Positions 16,408-26,522 of a stretch of 26,611 nucleotides of DNA are shown here, piece after piece. This stretch comes from Tieghemiomyces parasiticus. Lineage: Eukaryota > Kickxellomycota > Dimargaritomycetes > Dimargaritales > Dimargaritaceae. Location: assembly GCA_027575765.1 (NCBI GenBank), contig JANBPT010000670.1, positions 1 through 26,611 of the forward strand, read 5' to 3'. The translations under genes and the position numbers were made by a program. Position 1 is the first letter of the stretch; every line of letters begins with the position of its first letter. Below the pieces are notes generated by a model. The model made no database searches. It was not told the DNA's origin and was given only the letters and a program-made list of their open reading frames with translations.

Positions 16408-17235
16408 GGTGAAGATAGGGTGCGGGTAGACGGTATGGAAGGAACCCGTGGTCGGCAGAGCCAGCGGGCCAGGTCAAGAGCCACCCTCACCTACAGAAAG
16501 GAGCTGGCGGCAGTGCCTACCATGCCCCCACCAACCCAACCGGGCCCGTGGAACGGTCGGGACAGGTACGCGGAGGGAACCCCAAGGTGAGGGGAGGCCG
16601 AGTACTGTCTTACGCCACCAAGACCCCTGGCTTCCTACCCCCGCCTCTCGATTATAGCCCCTGTACCGCAGCACCCTCCCTCCTCCGCGGCTGCAGTATG
16701 AAGGGCGAGGCGTTGAGCTTAGGGCAACGCGATGCGATGGCCGCCACCTCGAGCGCAGGCCAGTCATAAGCTGAGGTGCGCGATCCAACCGCGCATGCCA
16801 GGGGAGGAGAGACCGTGGGATGGTTAAGTCGCTCATCCGGCTAGCGACTGAACGGCCTTGCAGCCAATCACCAGCCCCGGCCGCATGGCCAGCGGGTGCG
16901 TACTGGCTGTCGCATGGACACCCTATCGCGCCATTTCAAATGCCTCCACCTCCTCATTCCCATAACTCATCACCCCGTCCCCAACCAGTTGTTAAGCCCC
17001 ACGCTCATCAGTCGACTCTTTTTTTTTTTTTTTTCTTCTCGCACCTCCCTCACACCTCCTGGGTTCGCTTGATCCGGCATCTCCCTTTATAACCACTGCC
17101 CCCGCCGTCCGCCACCCCTCCTCCAGTGCTACTCCCTCCTCGCTTGTTGCTTCTTCCCGCTTTCCTTTTCGTCCGTCCCCCCCCCCGATTCCTACTCTCC
17201 CCGCTTCGCCAACCTCTCCTCCCCGCTCCATCACC
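16408..17235. other. Divergent intergenic region, NRK / SAH1
   Basis: These 828 bp hold both promoters. Towards SAH1 there is a CCAAT box (GCAGCCAATCACC, about 16860-16872), a 16-T run at 17019-17034, a TATA-like TTTATAA at 17086-17092, and then a nearly pure pyrimidine leader to 17235. No coding exon is recognised. Confidence 0.55.
17086..17092 (+). promoter_or_regulatory. TATA-like element of SAH1
   Basis: TTTATAA lies 150 bp upstream of the SAH1 ATG, between a T16 tract and a C/T-rich leader. A strong promoter would suit the extreme codon bias of the gene. The start site itself is not visible. Confidence 0.5.
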
Positions 17236-17769
17236 ATGGCTCAGAACTACAAGGTCGCCGACATGTCCCTTGCCGAGTACGGCCGCAAGGAGATCGAGAT
17301 CGCCGAGAACGAGATGCCCGGTCTGATGTACCTGCGCCAGAAGTATGGTCCCAGCCAGCCCCTCAAGGGTGCCCGCATCGCCGGCTGCCTGCACATGACC
17401 GTCCAGACCGCCGTCCTGATCGAGACCCTGACCGCCCTCGGTGCCCAGGTCACCTGGAGCTCGTGCAACATCTTCTCCACCCAGGACCACGCTGCCGCCG
17501 CCATCGCCGCCACCGGTGTGCCCGTGTACGCCTGGAAGGGTGAGACCGACGAGGAGTACCTGTGGTGCATTGATCAGACCCTGGCCGCCTTCCCCGACGG
17601 CAAGGCCCTCAACCTGATCCTGGATGACGGCGGTGACCTGACCACCCTTGTTCACGAGAAGTACCCGCAGTACCTCGCCGACATCCGCGGTGTTTCCGAG
17701 GAGACCACCACCGGCGTGCACCACCTCTACCAGATGCTCAAGGAGAACAAGCTCAAGGTCCCCGCCATC

Positions 17770-17801
<32 letters not shown>

Positions 17802-18534
17802 TGACAACCTGTACGGCTGCCGTGAGTCCCTGATCGACGGTATCAAGCGTGCCACCGATGTGATGATCGCCGGTAAGGTCGCCGTCGTGGCCGGCTACGG
17901 TGACGTGGGCAAGGGCAGCGCCGCCGCCCTGCGCGGCATGGGCGCCCGCGTCCTGGTCACCGAGATTGATCCCATCAACGCCCTCCAGGCCGCCATGGAG
18001 GGCTACGAGGTGACCACCATGGAACGCGCCGTCGAGGAGGCCAACATTTTCGTGACCACCACCGGCAACCGCGACATCATCACCGGGGAGCATATGTCCC
18101 GCATGCTGGATGACTCCATTGTGTGCAACATTGGTCACTTTGACATTGAGATTGACGTGGCCTGGATCAAGAAGAACGCCCAGTCCGTGTCGGCCATCAA
18201 GCCTGGTGTCAACCGCTACACCATGGCCAACGGCCGCCATGTGATTCTGCTTGCCGAGGGCCGCCTGGTCAACCTGGCCTGCGCCACCGGCCACCCTTCC
18301 TTCGTCATGTCCAATTCCTTCTCCAACCAGGTCCTGGCCCAGATCGCCCTCTGGACCGACACCGCCTCCTACCCGCTGGGCGTGCACATGCTCCCCAAGA
18401 AGCTCGATGAGGAGGTCGCCGCCGCCCACTTGGACAAGCTGGGCGTCAAGCTGACCAAGCTGTCGCCCGTGCAGGCCGAGTACCTCGGTCTGAACCCGGA
18501 GGGCCCCTACAAGCCCGACCACTACCGCTACTAA
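17236..18534 (+). CDS. SAH1: S-adenosyl-L-homocysteine hydrolase
   Basis: An uninterrupted frame of 432 aa, the same length as the human enzyme. Diagnostic blocks: [15 protein letters not shown] (H53-M-T55), [22 protein letters not shown] (D130/D131), [16 protein letters not shown] with the K and D that contact substrate and NAD, the Rossmann loop [10 protein letters not shown] (220-229), and the conserved tail YKPDHYRY. The enzyme reversibly splits S-adenosylhomocysteine to adenosine and homocysteine with bound NAD, relieving inhibition of methyltransferases. Codon use is extremely biased to GCC, AAG, GAG, CTG and ACC, far more than in neighbours, indicating high expression. This bias also leaves the antisense strand open for about 490 codons, which is an artefact. 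The context CACCATGG is optimal. Confidence 0.98.
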
Positions 18535-19256
18535 ATTTTCAGGCGACCGGCCCCGCCCACTGCGCGCGGGAGTCGCGGGTAGGCATCGGCTAGGAGTTTA
18601 TCCATCTCCCTCGAGCCGTGTCGATCCACTTTCATGCCACAGGGACATTTTCTTTTGCATCTCTTTTTCTTAAAAAAAAACCATACCGAAATCGGCGCTC
18701 TCAAATCGCCCCACCAATTAAAATGGATAATTTCTCTGGACTAACGTGTACTTTTGGTTTGCCAGCGGCCGGACAGATCCGCCGCCGTATTGGCCCTCCG
18801 ACCCCATCAGCTGGCCGCGCCTCCCACTCTAAACTGTTGCCAACTCGCACGCCGCCGAAGACCCGGTCGCTAGGGGCCCCGCGGTCGACCGCGCTTAGTA
18901 TTAGCCGGCTGCATTGTTCAGCCCGGCGGCCTGTGCAACGTGGTACGGAGTCGACCAGGGCTGGGGAAGGGGCCAGCGGGCTTTCTTCGTCACCGTTGAC
19001 CCCGTTGTCTCCCGACCAGCTTCCTGGTGTGGGTATATAAGCTACGTGGATTCTTTTCCGGCCCGCCGCCTGCCTTGTCTTTCCCTCCGCTCGCCACCTA
19101 ATTCGGAGCATTATTACCGCCCATCCTGCCCTACTCGACTTGCACTTCTCCTTCAACCTGGGCCTCCCGCCTTTTACCTGAGCTTCATTACGCTCGCCAT
19201 CACCCACACAGACCCTCAACCTCTGCCGTCCCTTTTTCCCTCTCAAGTATTACACC
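18535..19256. other. SAH1 3' region and promoter of the YccF-family gene
   Basis: This 722-bp stretch begins with the SAH1 3' flank (an A9 run near 18672-18680) and ends with the TATA box and leader of the next gene. An ATG-started frame from 18724 runs to 19040 but ends inside the TATA box and has no domain signature, so I treat it as non-coding. Confidence 0.5.
19034..19040 (+). promoter_or_regulatory. TATA box of the YccF-family gene
   Basis: A consensus TATATAA lies 217 bp upstream of the ATG at 19257 and is followed by a pyrimidine-rich leader. It is the clearest TATA box in the window. Confidence 0.55.
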
Positions 19257-19673
19257 ATGTGCCTGTGCCTCAACCTACTCGGCAACGTCCTGTGGATGGT
19301 CCTCGGGGGTTGGGTCGTGTTCCTCTACTACGTCCTGGGCGGCGCCATCCTGTGCCTGACCATTATCGGCATCCCCTTCGGCTACCAGTGTTTCAAGATG
19401 GCCTTGGTGGGGCTCTGGCCCTTCGGCAAGACCGTACACTGGAACCCTGAGCTATCCACCTGTCTGACCACCGTTTTCAATTTGGTGTGGCTGGTACTCT
19501 TCGGCTGGGAACTGTTCCTACTCCACCTTATTCTCATGCTTGTGTTTGCCGTCACCATTATCGGCATTCCGTTCGCCGTTCAGCAGTGGAAACTGGCCAA
19601 GGTGTCCCTGTGGCCCTTTGGTACCTCTATTGTCGAGGACGGCGAGTCCGTGCGCGCCTTCTGCCCCGTGTAG
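19257..19673 (+). CDS. YccF-family small membrane protein (two-repeat)
   Basis: A single exon encodes 138 aa, nearly all hydrophobic. The protein contains two copies of the YccF-domain motif: TIIGIPFGYQCFKMALVGLWPFGK (given as 35-58) and the counterpart at 100-123 (TIIGIPFAVQQWKLAKVSLWPFGT), each preceded by long membrane segments (about 5-35 and 72-99). The NLLGNVLWMVLGGW opening and the NLVWLVLFGWELFLLH segment also match the bacterial YccF pattern. The family is widespread in bacteria as an inner-membrane protein of unknown role and is sporadic in eukaryotes. No signal peptide separate from the first helix is seen. The start lies 217 bp after a TATA box in an ACACCATGT context. An AATAAA follows 43 bp after the stop. 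Base composition and codon use look like the neighbours, so any transfer would be old. Confidence 0.85.
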   Translation: MCLCLNLLGNVLWMVLGGWVVFLYYVLGGAILCLTIIGIPFGYQCFKMALVGLWPFGKTVHWNPELSTCLTTVFNLVWLVLFGWELFLLHLILMLVFAVTIIGIPFAVQQWKLAKVSLWPFGTSIVEDGESVRAFCPV

Positions 19674-19716
19674 AGGACCACACGGCGCTTTCCCTATTCG
19701 CTGGCCCATCTGTATC

Positions 19717-19722
19717 AATAAA
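19717..19722 (+). terminator. AATAAA poly(A) signal, YccF-family gene
   Basis: AATAAA lies 44 bp past the stop and is followed by a T-rich stretch (about 19724-19740), a typical 3'-end arrangement. Confidence 0.6.
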
Positions 19723-20665
19723 TATTTGGTTTTATTTTTTAACTGGGTTGATATCTAAAATTTCCCAAGGGATAAACAGTCATATGGGCTTACCCAAAAC
19801 GGCTTCCACCGTGGCAATACGCACCAAGTGTTACTCTGATTGTATATTTTGCCGTCCGCCCTTTCAACTCGGGGTCTATTCTCAAGCTTGATTTCGCCAG
19901 AACCTTATCGTAGCGGTCCGAGCTTGTGGCTTAAGGCCGGGCCCAGCGGGAAATGCCTAATTTAGTTGGATGGATAATAGACGCCTTGTTACCGGGTTCA
20001 CCGCGTGTGAGGGTGGTCCTTCCTTTCCGACCCACTTGGATAGCCCCGTCTATCTTGCAGGCGCCGACTCTTTGTAGGGTCAAGGGAGGGGGGAATAGGG
20101 GCGTGTCAGCAGACCGTTCACATGGTTTAAACTGCCCCGGTGAACGTTGGGGCATGGGAAGGCCTATTTGCGTTCTCCAGATCGGCCCAACCGGGTTGAT
20201 CGTCCTGTACTGGTATGATTAGAATTCAAACACCAACCCGAAAGCGGCAGTGGCACGCAGCGGTAACCCTCGGACGCCTTCGGTTCAGCGGCAGGTCATA
20301 GCCCCTTACGGCAATATGTCAACGCTTTAATATATTGCACGCTAGTTGGTAGGCAAGCTGTTTTTTATTTTATTTTTTCATCACCACTCCATACCATAGC
20401 ACCAGGGGCCTAGATTACAGAGCCAAAACGGCAAATATAATTGATTAGATACCCGCGTTGCTTGGGCCACCCCCAGCCGTCACAGGCGACCATCCCTTAG
20501 GCTTCAACTGGGAGGGGGGCTCCCTTCCCTGACTTGCACTTGGGTCACTGCCCATCGGCCAACTTACCCACACCCACCGCTCAAAAATTACGACCAAAGG
20601 GCCTATGGAAATTGAATATGGTCAAAATCAATCAGGTGTCTCCGGTGCCGGTACCCTCACCAGTT

Positions 20666-20760
20666 TTACAGAATTAACACTCCGACAGCCACAAATCGCT
20701 GCTGCAAGGCGGTCAACCGGTTGTCTAGTTCTCGCTCGTACCTGGCAATCACGTTGCTCA
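20666..20760 (-). other. Possible small exon/ORF of unknown identity
   Basis: From an ATG at 20760 the minus strand reads about 31 charged residues, MSNVIARYERELDNRLTALQ and beyond, then a stop at 20666. The first 25 codons are G/C-ending and amphipathic, suggesting a helical or coiled-coil protein. No donor of the kind used elsewhere in this window is obvious. It may be a first exon or chance. It lies in the 3' flank of Yak1. Confidence 0.2.
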
Positions 20761-20878
20761 TGACGAACGATGTCGCGTAGATGGGTGTGTGTATCAAGGA
20801 TGGTTTATGGTGATGTGGGCCATACGCCTGAAGGCATCTGGATACCCACGTAACTACCAACGGGCCCTTGTCCGCTCG

Positions 20879-23423
20879 TCACGTTGGGCGTGTTCGACGA
20901 CCTACCGTGGCAAACACCGGGGCGGCCGGTTCCACAGGTGAGGGTGTTCGTTGTCGTAGGGGAAGGGTGGCCATAGACTGGTGTAACCGTGGTGGCGGAT
21001 ATATGGATTGTTTGGCCAGGCCCGGCGGCGGTGAGGCCGGGGCCAGGATGGGTGAGGCGCGTAGCCTCGGTTCGGCAGGGCCGTGGTGCGTGTAGGCGCC
21101 GGCGGACTGATGATACGCAGAGGCGGGAGGGACCGCGGCCGCTGAGCCGAGGTGCGGCAGGCTGGTGTGGCGTGGGTCGTCCTCACCGATCTGCGTGCGC
21201 GCATGGAAGTCGTCACTGAGCCCCGATATGGAACCGCCTGCGGCCCGGGCCGCCAGACGCGTGGATCGCCGCCGCGGTAGCGAGCCATTGGGGTGGAAGG
21301 GCGCCGCCGGCTCCCCGCGTACCGTGTAGTGGAGCAGGTGTTGGTGGTCGGCAGCTGGTGGTTCGGTAGCCTCGGGAATTGGTGCGGGTCCGGCCGCTGC
21401 GGTCGCATCCACCAGGGTGGCGGCACGAGCGCGGGCGGCGGGCCGGGTAGTGGGGGCCCCGGTGGGGCCGAAGCTGTGGCGGGGCCCACTGTAGGTGGCG
21501 TAGCCGTCGATCGAGGCATGGCGCGGATGGAGCGACGACGCTGAAGGTCGGTCGGTGGGGGGAGTAAAGGGGGCCAGGAAGGGTTCGTCGGTGATAAAGG
21601 GGTGTGACCGGGCCTGTCGTGGCGTCCAGCGCTGCAGTGGGTTGATGTGGAGTAGCCCGGTCGCAAAGTCGACCAGCGCCGCGCGCCGCATCCGCTCCTG
21701 CGCCTGCTGCTCCGGCGTGGTGAGTTTGGACGACATGGGGTAGCCCATCACCACTTCGGTCAGAGTCGAGCCTTTAATGTACTTGCGTGAGGGCGCCTCC
21801 GTCCGGCCGCTCTCGCGGGCGAACTGCTCACGGGGCTTGAACCGGTACTTGTTGGTGCTGAAGGGGTCGTCGTTGCGAGCAAAATAGATACCGGCCTGTT
21901 TACCTCGCTCCAGCATGTAGACCGGGGGGAGCCCCAGTAGTTCGATGATGCGGGACAGCTGGTCATACTCAGAGGCACCCGGGAAGAGGGGTAGACCAAT
22001 AAAGAGCTCAATGACGATGCAACCAAGGGACCACATATCGATCGCCGCCGTGTAGGGTAGGCCGAGGAGGACCTCGGGTGAGCGGTAAAACCGCGACTGG
22101 ATGTAGGTGTGGACCGTCTGCTGCTCCATGCACGCCGAGCCAAAGTCAATGACCTTGATCTTGGCCGAGTCCGTCCTGGTAGTGGTGGTACGAGAGGGGA
22201 GGGGTGCCATGTGTGGAGAAAATCAACGTTAGGGTTAAGACGGGTTCCCACTGAATAAAGCGTAGTCTCTCTACTGAAAAGGCCTAAGGGCAGGAAGGTC
22301 TGAGCAAGTAAGGCGTTCCGTCGGGCTACCGTCTCAGCCGTAAATTCGGAATACCATAGGGGGGGGAGTGGCTACAAGGGACTTACCGTTTGAGCAGAAT
22401 ATTCTCCGGCTTGAGATCGCAGTGGATCACGCGCGCTTCGTTAAGGACCACCAGACAGTCCAAAATCTGGGCGGCCAGTACCCGGACCAGGTTCGTGGAG
22501 ACGCCCTGGTACCGATTCTGGCGTATAAGTTCGTACAAGTTGACCGACAGGCACTCAAAAACCAGGCAAAGATGACCACGGAATACGAAGGCATCGAGCA
22601 GACGCAGAATGTTTCGGGTGTCATCCGGGTCGTGCCGTTCGTTCAAGTAACGGAGGACTTGTACCTCGAATAGGCCCTGCTGGTGGAAGGCGGGTTTGTT
22701 CTTGACCACCTTCACCGCCACGGTTGCCCCGGTCCGGAGGTCCTGACATTTGACTACCTGGCCAAAGGTGCCCGCCCCGAGAGGCTCCCGGATGATGTAC
22801 TTGGCGCCCTCTTCGTTGCCTAGGATGTCGTTAACGTAGAGAATATAGTCGGAGTTTTCGTTATCGTAGCCGCCGTTGAGCGTCCCTTCGGAGGGTTTGG
22901 TGAGGGCACGGCGCGGGTTCCGGGCCGATTCGTAGCGAAAGTCCGGGTTGCAGCGTCGGTACGTGTCAAGGAGGCCGGCGGTGGCCCAGGCGAGGGGCCG
23001 AAAGGGTAGCCGACGTTCTACAAACTGCCGAGCGGCCATCACGTCACGCTCGCGCTGGCGCTGGGCGTCCCGACGCGCCTGGTCCTGGCGCAGACGGGCC
23101 ACCTCGTGTTCCCATTGCAGCTGGCGCTGATGGAGCTGGAGGAGGGAGTTGCTGCGTCCGCGGTCGCAGAGGCGGGTCGGCAGTTCTGGGTACGGCGCGG
23201 GCGGTGGGTACGTTGGAGGTTGGAGTGAGTACCGACGCAGCGGACCGGACAGCGGGGACGGAGCAACGGGCGAGTAGGGGCGTTGAAAGTGCTCAGGGGT
23301 CATGCCACTGCGGGCCGAGACCGGGCCGCCAAGGTATCCCGGTGAGCCGGTGGTTGTGTACGAACCCGTCGGCGCTAGTGGGGGCGGAGGTGGCGACGCC
23401 GGAACCCGATGCGGGTGGTCCAT
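20879..23423 (-). CDS. YAK1: Yak1-type DYRK protein kinase
   Basis: Two exons, 23423-22387 and 22175-20879 (211-nt intron, GTAAGT donor, CCAG acceptor, phase 2), give 777 aa. Residues 1-90 are Pro-rich and disordered, and 92-135 form a Gln/Arg-rich coil. The DYRK-type lead-in [18 protein letters not shown] (185-202) precedes the kinase domain: GAGTFG (216-221), K238, [24 protein letters not shown] (334-341), DFG (356-358), then [15 protein letters not shown] and DMWSLGCI. The sequence from [12 protein letters not shown] to HPFIT is closest to Yak1. The activation loop reads H368-T-Y370, with the autophosphorylated second Tyr kept but the first replaced by His. The intron lies between HCDLKPEN and DFG. 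The tail (about 590-777) is Ser/Pro/Ala-rich. Yak1 antagonises PKA-driven growth and promotes stress and stationary-phase programmes. A donor-like GTAGGT near the end leaves the last residues uncertain. Confidence 0.92.
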
Positions 23424-24311
23424 GGCAGCGGGCGGACGAGGTTACGAGGGTGAGATAACAAAGGGCGGATGGCGGCCTACTGGAACGAAAGTAAATAATA
23501 AATAAGAAAGAGATGGCGGTCGGTCGGCATGGAGGCTCTCCAGAGTGGGTAAAAACCCTCGGCAAAGACCACGGCGGCGAGGGATCAGCAGCGGAGAGGG
23601 GGAAACGCGCGACGGAGCGTGGCCGGGGTCGGGTTGCAAGATGGCGACCGGGATGAATCCCGAGGATAAGCGTGCGCGTATGAAGGGGTCAGACAAAATA
23701 GGCGGCCAAGATGGCAAGATGACGCGACTAGCAAAAAGGTAGCGAGGACGGCGGGCGGGGGTAGGTAGGAGGGGGAGGTCGTCTTGGGCAGCAGGTAATG
23801 GCCGATTGGGTAAGTCCAGCAGCCCAAGGACGTTACCGAAAAGAGGAGGGGGATGGGTGTTTACCACGGCGGTGGTGCCTGCATGGCAAGGTGGAGGGGA
23901 CTAAATGTTGGCCTCAAAAGGTGAGGAAAGCAAGGGCTGGACACCCTTGTACGTGTGTGTCCTCAGACCCGTCCTTGTCCCGAGATGGCCAGTGCCTTAA
24001 CCGGGGTATTGAGGGGAAAGGGACACCGAGGAGAGCCAACGTATGCTTCCAACACACAAGCACACACACCAGCAAAGGCCCCCGCCTTGGTGTGGAGGAC
24101 GAACCCACCGTAACCACCTCAGCCGCTGCGCATTCTTCCCAAAGGTAATTCTCGTGCATGTTGCTTCGCCCGACCCCCTCCCCGCCTCTGCCTAACTCAC
24201 CCCAGAATTCGGCGCGTCGGCTTTCATGTGACCTGGCCCATTCCTTCTGGTCTCGGTTACCACTCCCTACTTCACCATTCCTTCTGCACCACCGCTCCCT
24301 CGTTTCTCGTC
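23424..24311. other. Divergent intergenic region, Yak1 / Ert1-like
   Basis: These 888 bp separate the start codons of two regulatory genes. AT-rich sequence at about 23487-23512 faces Yak1. The last 150 bp before 24312 form a pyrimidine-rich leader. Frames here (for example 23798-24148) show no domain. Confidence 0.5.
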
Positions 24312-25748
24312 ATGGTCCCGCCTGCCGACTCCAACCATCATGCGCTCCCCTCGTACCCTTACGCACGGCCAGATCCGCCAGACCTCGGGGACGAAGAGTC
24401 AGCCGCGCACCGCCGGGCCCGCCGTCGCAAGGCCGCCCGCGCCTGTCTCGACTGTCAGCGGGCCCACTTGACGTGTGACGACTCGCGTCCCTGTCGGCGC
24501 TGTGTCAAGCGCGGCCTGGCCGACTCGTGTCGCGACGGCGTGCGCAAGACCGCCAAGTATTTGCTCGACGACCCGGACGACGGGGAAGACGATCTCGCCT
24601 CTAGCACACCACCCTCGCAGGGCCGCTCCGAACCGCCGGCGTCGTCGCCTCCGCCGGAGGGTTCCCCCCTGACTAGCTTTGCCGGTGCGCCTGACCCGAC
24701 ATTTGCCCCAGGCCTTACGGCCTACTCGGCGCCACTGGCCTCCCCGGGCGACAACCCGGCTCTGCTCAACCTGGCCAACTACGGGTTCGGCTCGGAATCC
24801 GCCAATCTCGAGTATAATATGCTGAGTCGCATCCTCAACAACTCCCTACTAAACTCGCGTCAACCGCAGGCCGCTAGTGCCGGCCTCCCGGGCCTCGGGA
24901 TGGCCGATGTGCCGTGGCAAAGCATCAACGGCGCAGATGGGCTCCCCGCGCCGTTCCCCGCCCACCTGCTGGACGGGACGGGGTCGCTGGGCTACCCACA
25001 CCTGTCCGCGGCCCCGGGCTACACTGCCCCGTGTGAGCCCGGCCCACCGCCACTACCGCCGTCGCTGCCGCCACCAGCAGTTACCCAGCCGCCGCCATCA
25101 TGTCGCAGCCACGGCGGCGTCCTCACCGGCAACGGCACGTTCCGATCCAGCCGGGACGTCTACCACCTGGTCAAAGAACCCTTCCGCTACGTGGACGGGT
25201 TCCACTTTCTGATGCACCTGATCCGCGACCGCATGAGCAAGGAGGAGGCCGCACGCATTATGCGGGCCATGGCTCTGTTCCGGCCCACCTTCATTGCCAT
25301 GAACATGAACCTGGCCACCGAAGATTTGGTTTTCATGGAAAAGTGCTTTCAGCGCACGCTGCTCGAATTTGAGAAGCTCGTGTCCTACTCGGGCACGCCC
25401 ACCGTGGTGTGGCGGCGCACGGGCGAGATTGCCCTGGTGGGCAAGGAGTTTGCCATGCTCACCGGTTGGACCAAAGAACAGCTACTGGGTGCCGCCCCGG
25501 ATCAGCCCAGCGCCCGCCCCTGCCACCGCTACATTTTTGAACTCATGGACAACGCCTCCGTGGTAGACTATTGGGAACGGTTCGCCCAGCACGCCTATGG
25601 AGATTCTGAGCACGCCGTCATGACCACCTGTCAGCTACGCCGGCCTACCGGCCAGACCGTGCCGTGTACCTTCTGTTTCACCATCCGCCGCGATATCTTT
25701 GACATCCCGCTGGCCATTGTTGGAAACTTTTTACCGATCCTCTCCTGA
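24312..25748 (+). CDS. ERT1: Zn2Cys6-PAS transcription activator, Ert1/AcuK family
   Basis: A single exon encodes 478 aa from 24312. The zinc cluster is CLDCQRAHLTC...CRRC...C with C45, C48, C55, C61, C64 and C73 (CX2CX6CX5CX2CX8C), preceded by a basic run (RRARRRKAAR) and followed by RKTAKYL, as in Ert1/Rds2. A long Pro/Ser/Gly-rich linker (about 88-290) contains NLEYNMLSRILNNSLLNS, a conserved short block of this family. The C-terminal part has the diagnostic VKEPFRYVDGFHFLM, RPTFIAMNMNLATEDLVFMEKCFQRTLLEFEKL, and a PAS domain (TPTVVWRRTGEIALVGKEFAMLTGW) ending RRDIFDIPLAIVGNFLPIL. Ert1, Rds2 and AcuK/AcuM activate gluconeogenic genes such as PEP carboxykinase on non-fermentable carbon. An in-frame ATG exists at 24228, but its 28-residue extension reads like leader sequence. 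Confidence 0.93.
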   Translation: MVPPADSNHHALPSYPYARPDPPDLGDEESAAHRRARRRKAARACLDCQRAHLTCDDSRPCRRCVKRGLADSCRDGVRKTAKYLLDDPDDGEDDLASSTPPSQGRSEPPASSPPPEGSPLTSFAGAPDPTFAPGLTAYSAPLASPGDNPALLNLANYGFGSESANLEYNMLSRILNNSLLNSRQPQAASAGLPGLGMADVPWQSINGADGLPAPFPAHLLDGTGSLGYPHLSAAPGYTAPCEPGPPPLPPSLPPPAVTQPPPSCRSHGGVLTGNGTFRSSRDVYHLVKEPFRYVDGFHFLMHLIRDRMSKEEAARIMRAMALFRPTFIAMNMNLATEDLVFMEKCFQRTLLEFEKLVSYSGTPTVVWRRTGEIALVGKEFAMLTGWTKEQLLGAAPDQPSARPCHRYIFELMDNASVVDYWERFAQHAYGDSEHAVMTTCQLRRPTGQTVPCTFCFTIRRDIFDIPLAIVGNFLPILS

Positions 25749-26522
25749 CCCGTGTACCTTTTTATCATTGAAGGGGGGGAGGGGGTTGACAATGATGGTT
25801 CGGAATTATTAAATTAGTATATAGTGGAAACCGGCCGGTTATTAGACCCTGTAAACCCGACTATACCGAAGCTGGCTGTTTAAGTTGGTGCAGAATTGGC
25901 GGACCTGGTCTCCGTGCTCGCCATCACATACACACATGCGACATTCCAATGGTTGAACGGTAATCCAAAGTTGTTTATTTGGTTGACGCCAACGGTCCAG
26001 GCAGAGGGGTCACCGCTTGGGCAGTCCCTAGGTGATAAGCGACGAGAAGCCTGGCCAAGGATCATCATGATGAAGGGTTGCCGGGTTTCGACCATGGTCC
26101 CGTTGGAGTCAGGGAAATAATCTGGGTCCAGAGGGACAGAGATGCAACGATCACGTATCCCTGGCATTTCCTCGCCAAAAATGGTTATGCTCGTTATTGA
26201 AATACGACCTATAGTGTGGGTTGTGATTGTTTGTTTTAGCGGGAAAAGAGAGGAGGGAGGTGGGGTTTGGCAGGTGGAAAGCCAGCTCGGCCGGAGGAAA
26301 TCATGAGGTATAGGTACAGAGGGCGCCGGCCAACGGGGTAACAACAAGCTGGGCCGGTAGGTACAGAGAGTTAGAGAGAAGGGGGGGGAGTAATTTGGTG
26401 ATGGGTCGTCGTGGATCGCAGAAAAAGGGTCATGAGTCGGGATGAACAGACAGGTGTTACATTGCATATGAAGTTAATCGGGTTGGGTTTGCACGTTAAG
26501 CAGATAACCCCCACCAGGGTTG
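25749..26522. other. Intergenic region right of the Ert1-like gene
   Basis: These 774 bp follow the Ert1-like stop. AT-rich sequence with TTATTAAATTAG near 25806-25817 suits its 3' end. The remainder contains a minus-strand open frame described separately. No known family is recognised. Confidence 0.45.
25880..26188 (-). CDS. Possible small gene of unknown function (low confidence)
   Basis: The minus strand is open from 26467 to 25880. The upstream half is pyrimidine-rich and looks like leader, but the last 95 or so codons, from an ATG (MPGIRDRC...) near 26166, have a more coding-like composition: about 60 percent G/C at third positions in a region of roughly 50 percent GC. Segments such as LDPDYFPDSNGTMVETRQPF and VNQINNFGLPFNHW look like a folded protein, but I recognise no domain, signal peptide or membrane segment. 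It may instead be an exon of a gene with an unplaced 5' part, or chance. It has the same orientation as the partial gene at the right edge. Confidence 0.25.
   Translation of the reverse strand: MTIFGEEMPGIRDRCISVPLDPDYFPDSNGTMVETRQPFIMMILGQASRRLSPRDCPSGDPSAWTVGVNQINNFGLPFNHWNVACVYVMASTETRSANSAPT

Larger units (their letters stand above)
19674..20878. other. Long intergenic stretch, YccF-family / Yak1 (both 3' ends)
   Basis: These 1205 bp lie between two converging genes, which is longer than most 3' gaps here. An ATG-started minus-strand frame at 20666-20760 encodes about 31 residues (MSNVIARYERELDNRLTALQ...) with coding-like codons, and could be the first exon of a small unrecognised gene. 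The rest is AT-richer and shows no family. No tRNA with good A and B boxes was found. Confidence 0.45.

Noticed and set aside
17050..18522. 490-codon open frame antisense to SAH1
   Set aside because: Its product is a Gly/Val/His/Leu-rich low-complexity sequence mirroring SAH1's C-ending codons. The sense protein is full length and highly conserved, so the antisense frame is a by-product of codon bias.
18618..19040. 140-codon plus-strand frame between SAH1 and the YccF-family gene
   Set aside because: It ends inside a consensus TATA box, overlaps an equally long minus-strand frame, and has no domain features.
20111..20150. 7-bp inverted repeat CGTTCAC...GTGAACG
   Set aside because: The stem is short with a loop of about 20 nt and no linked element. 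Such pairs are expected by chance.
19953..20222. 89-codon plus-strand frame (MPNLVGWIIDALL...)
   Set aside because: Third positions are not enriched for G/C as in the other genes, there is no known family, and no promoter is evident.
24228..24311. 28-residue N-terminal extension of the Ert1-like protein
   Set aside because: The stretch is pyrimidine-rich and hydrophobic without conservation to the family. The ATG at 24312 has a better context. It cannot be fully excluded.
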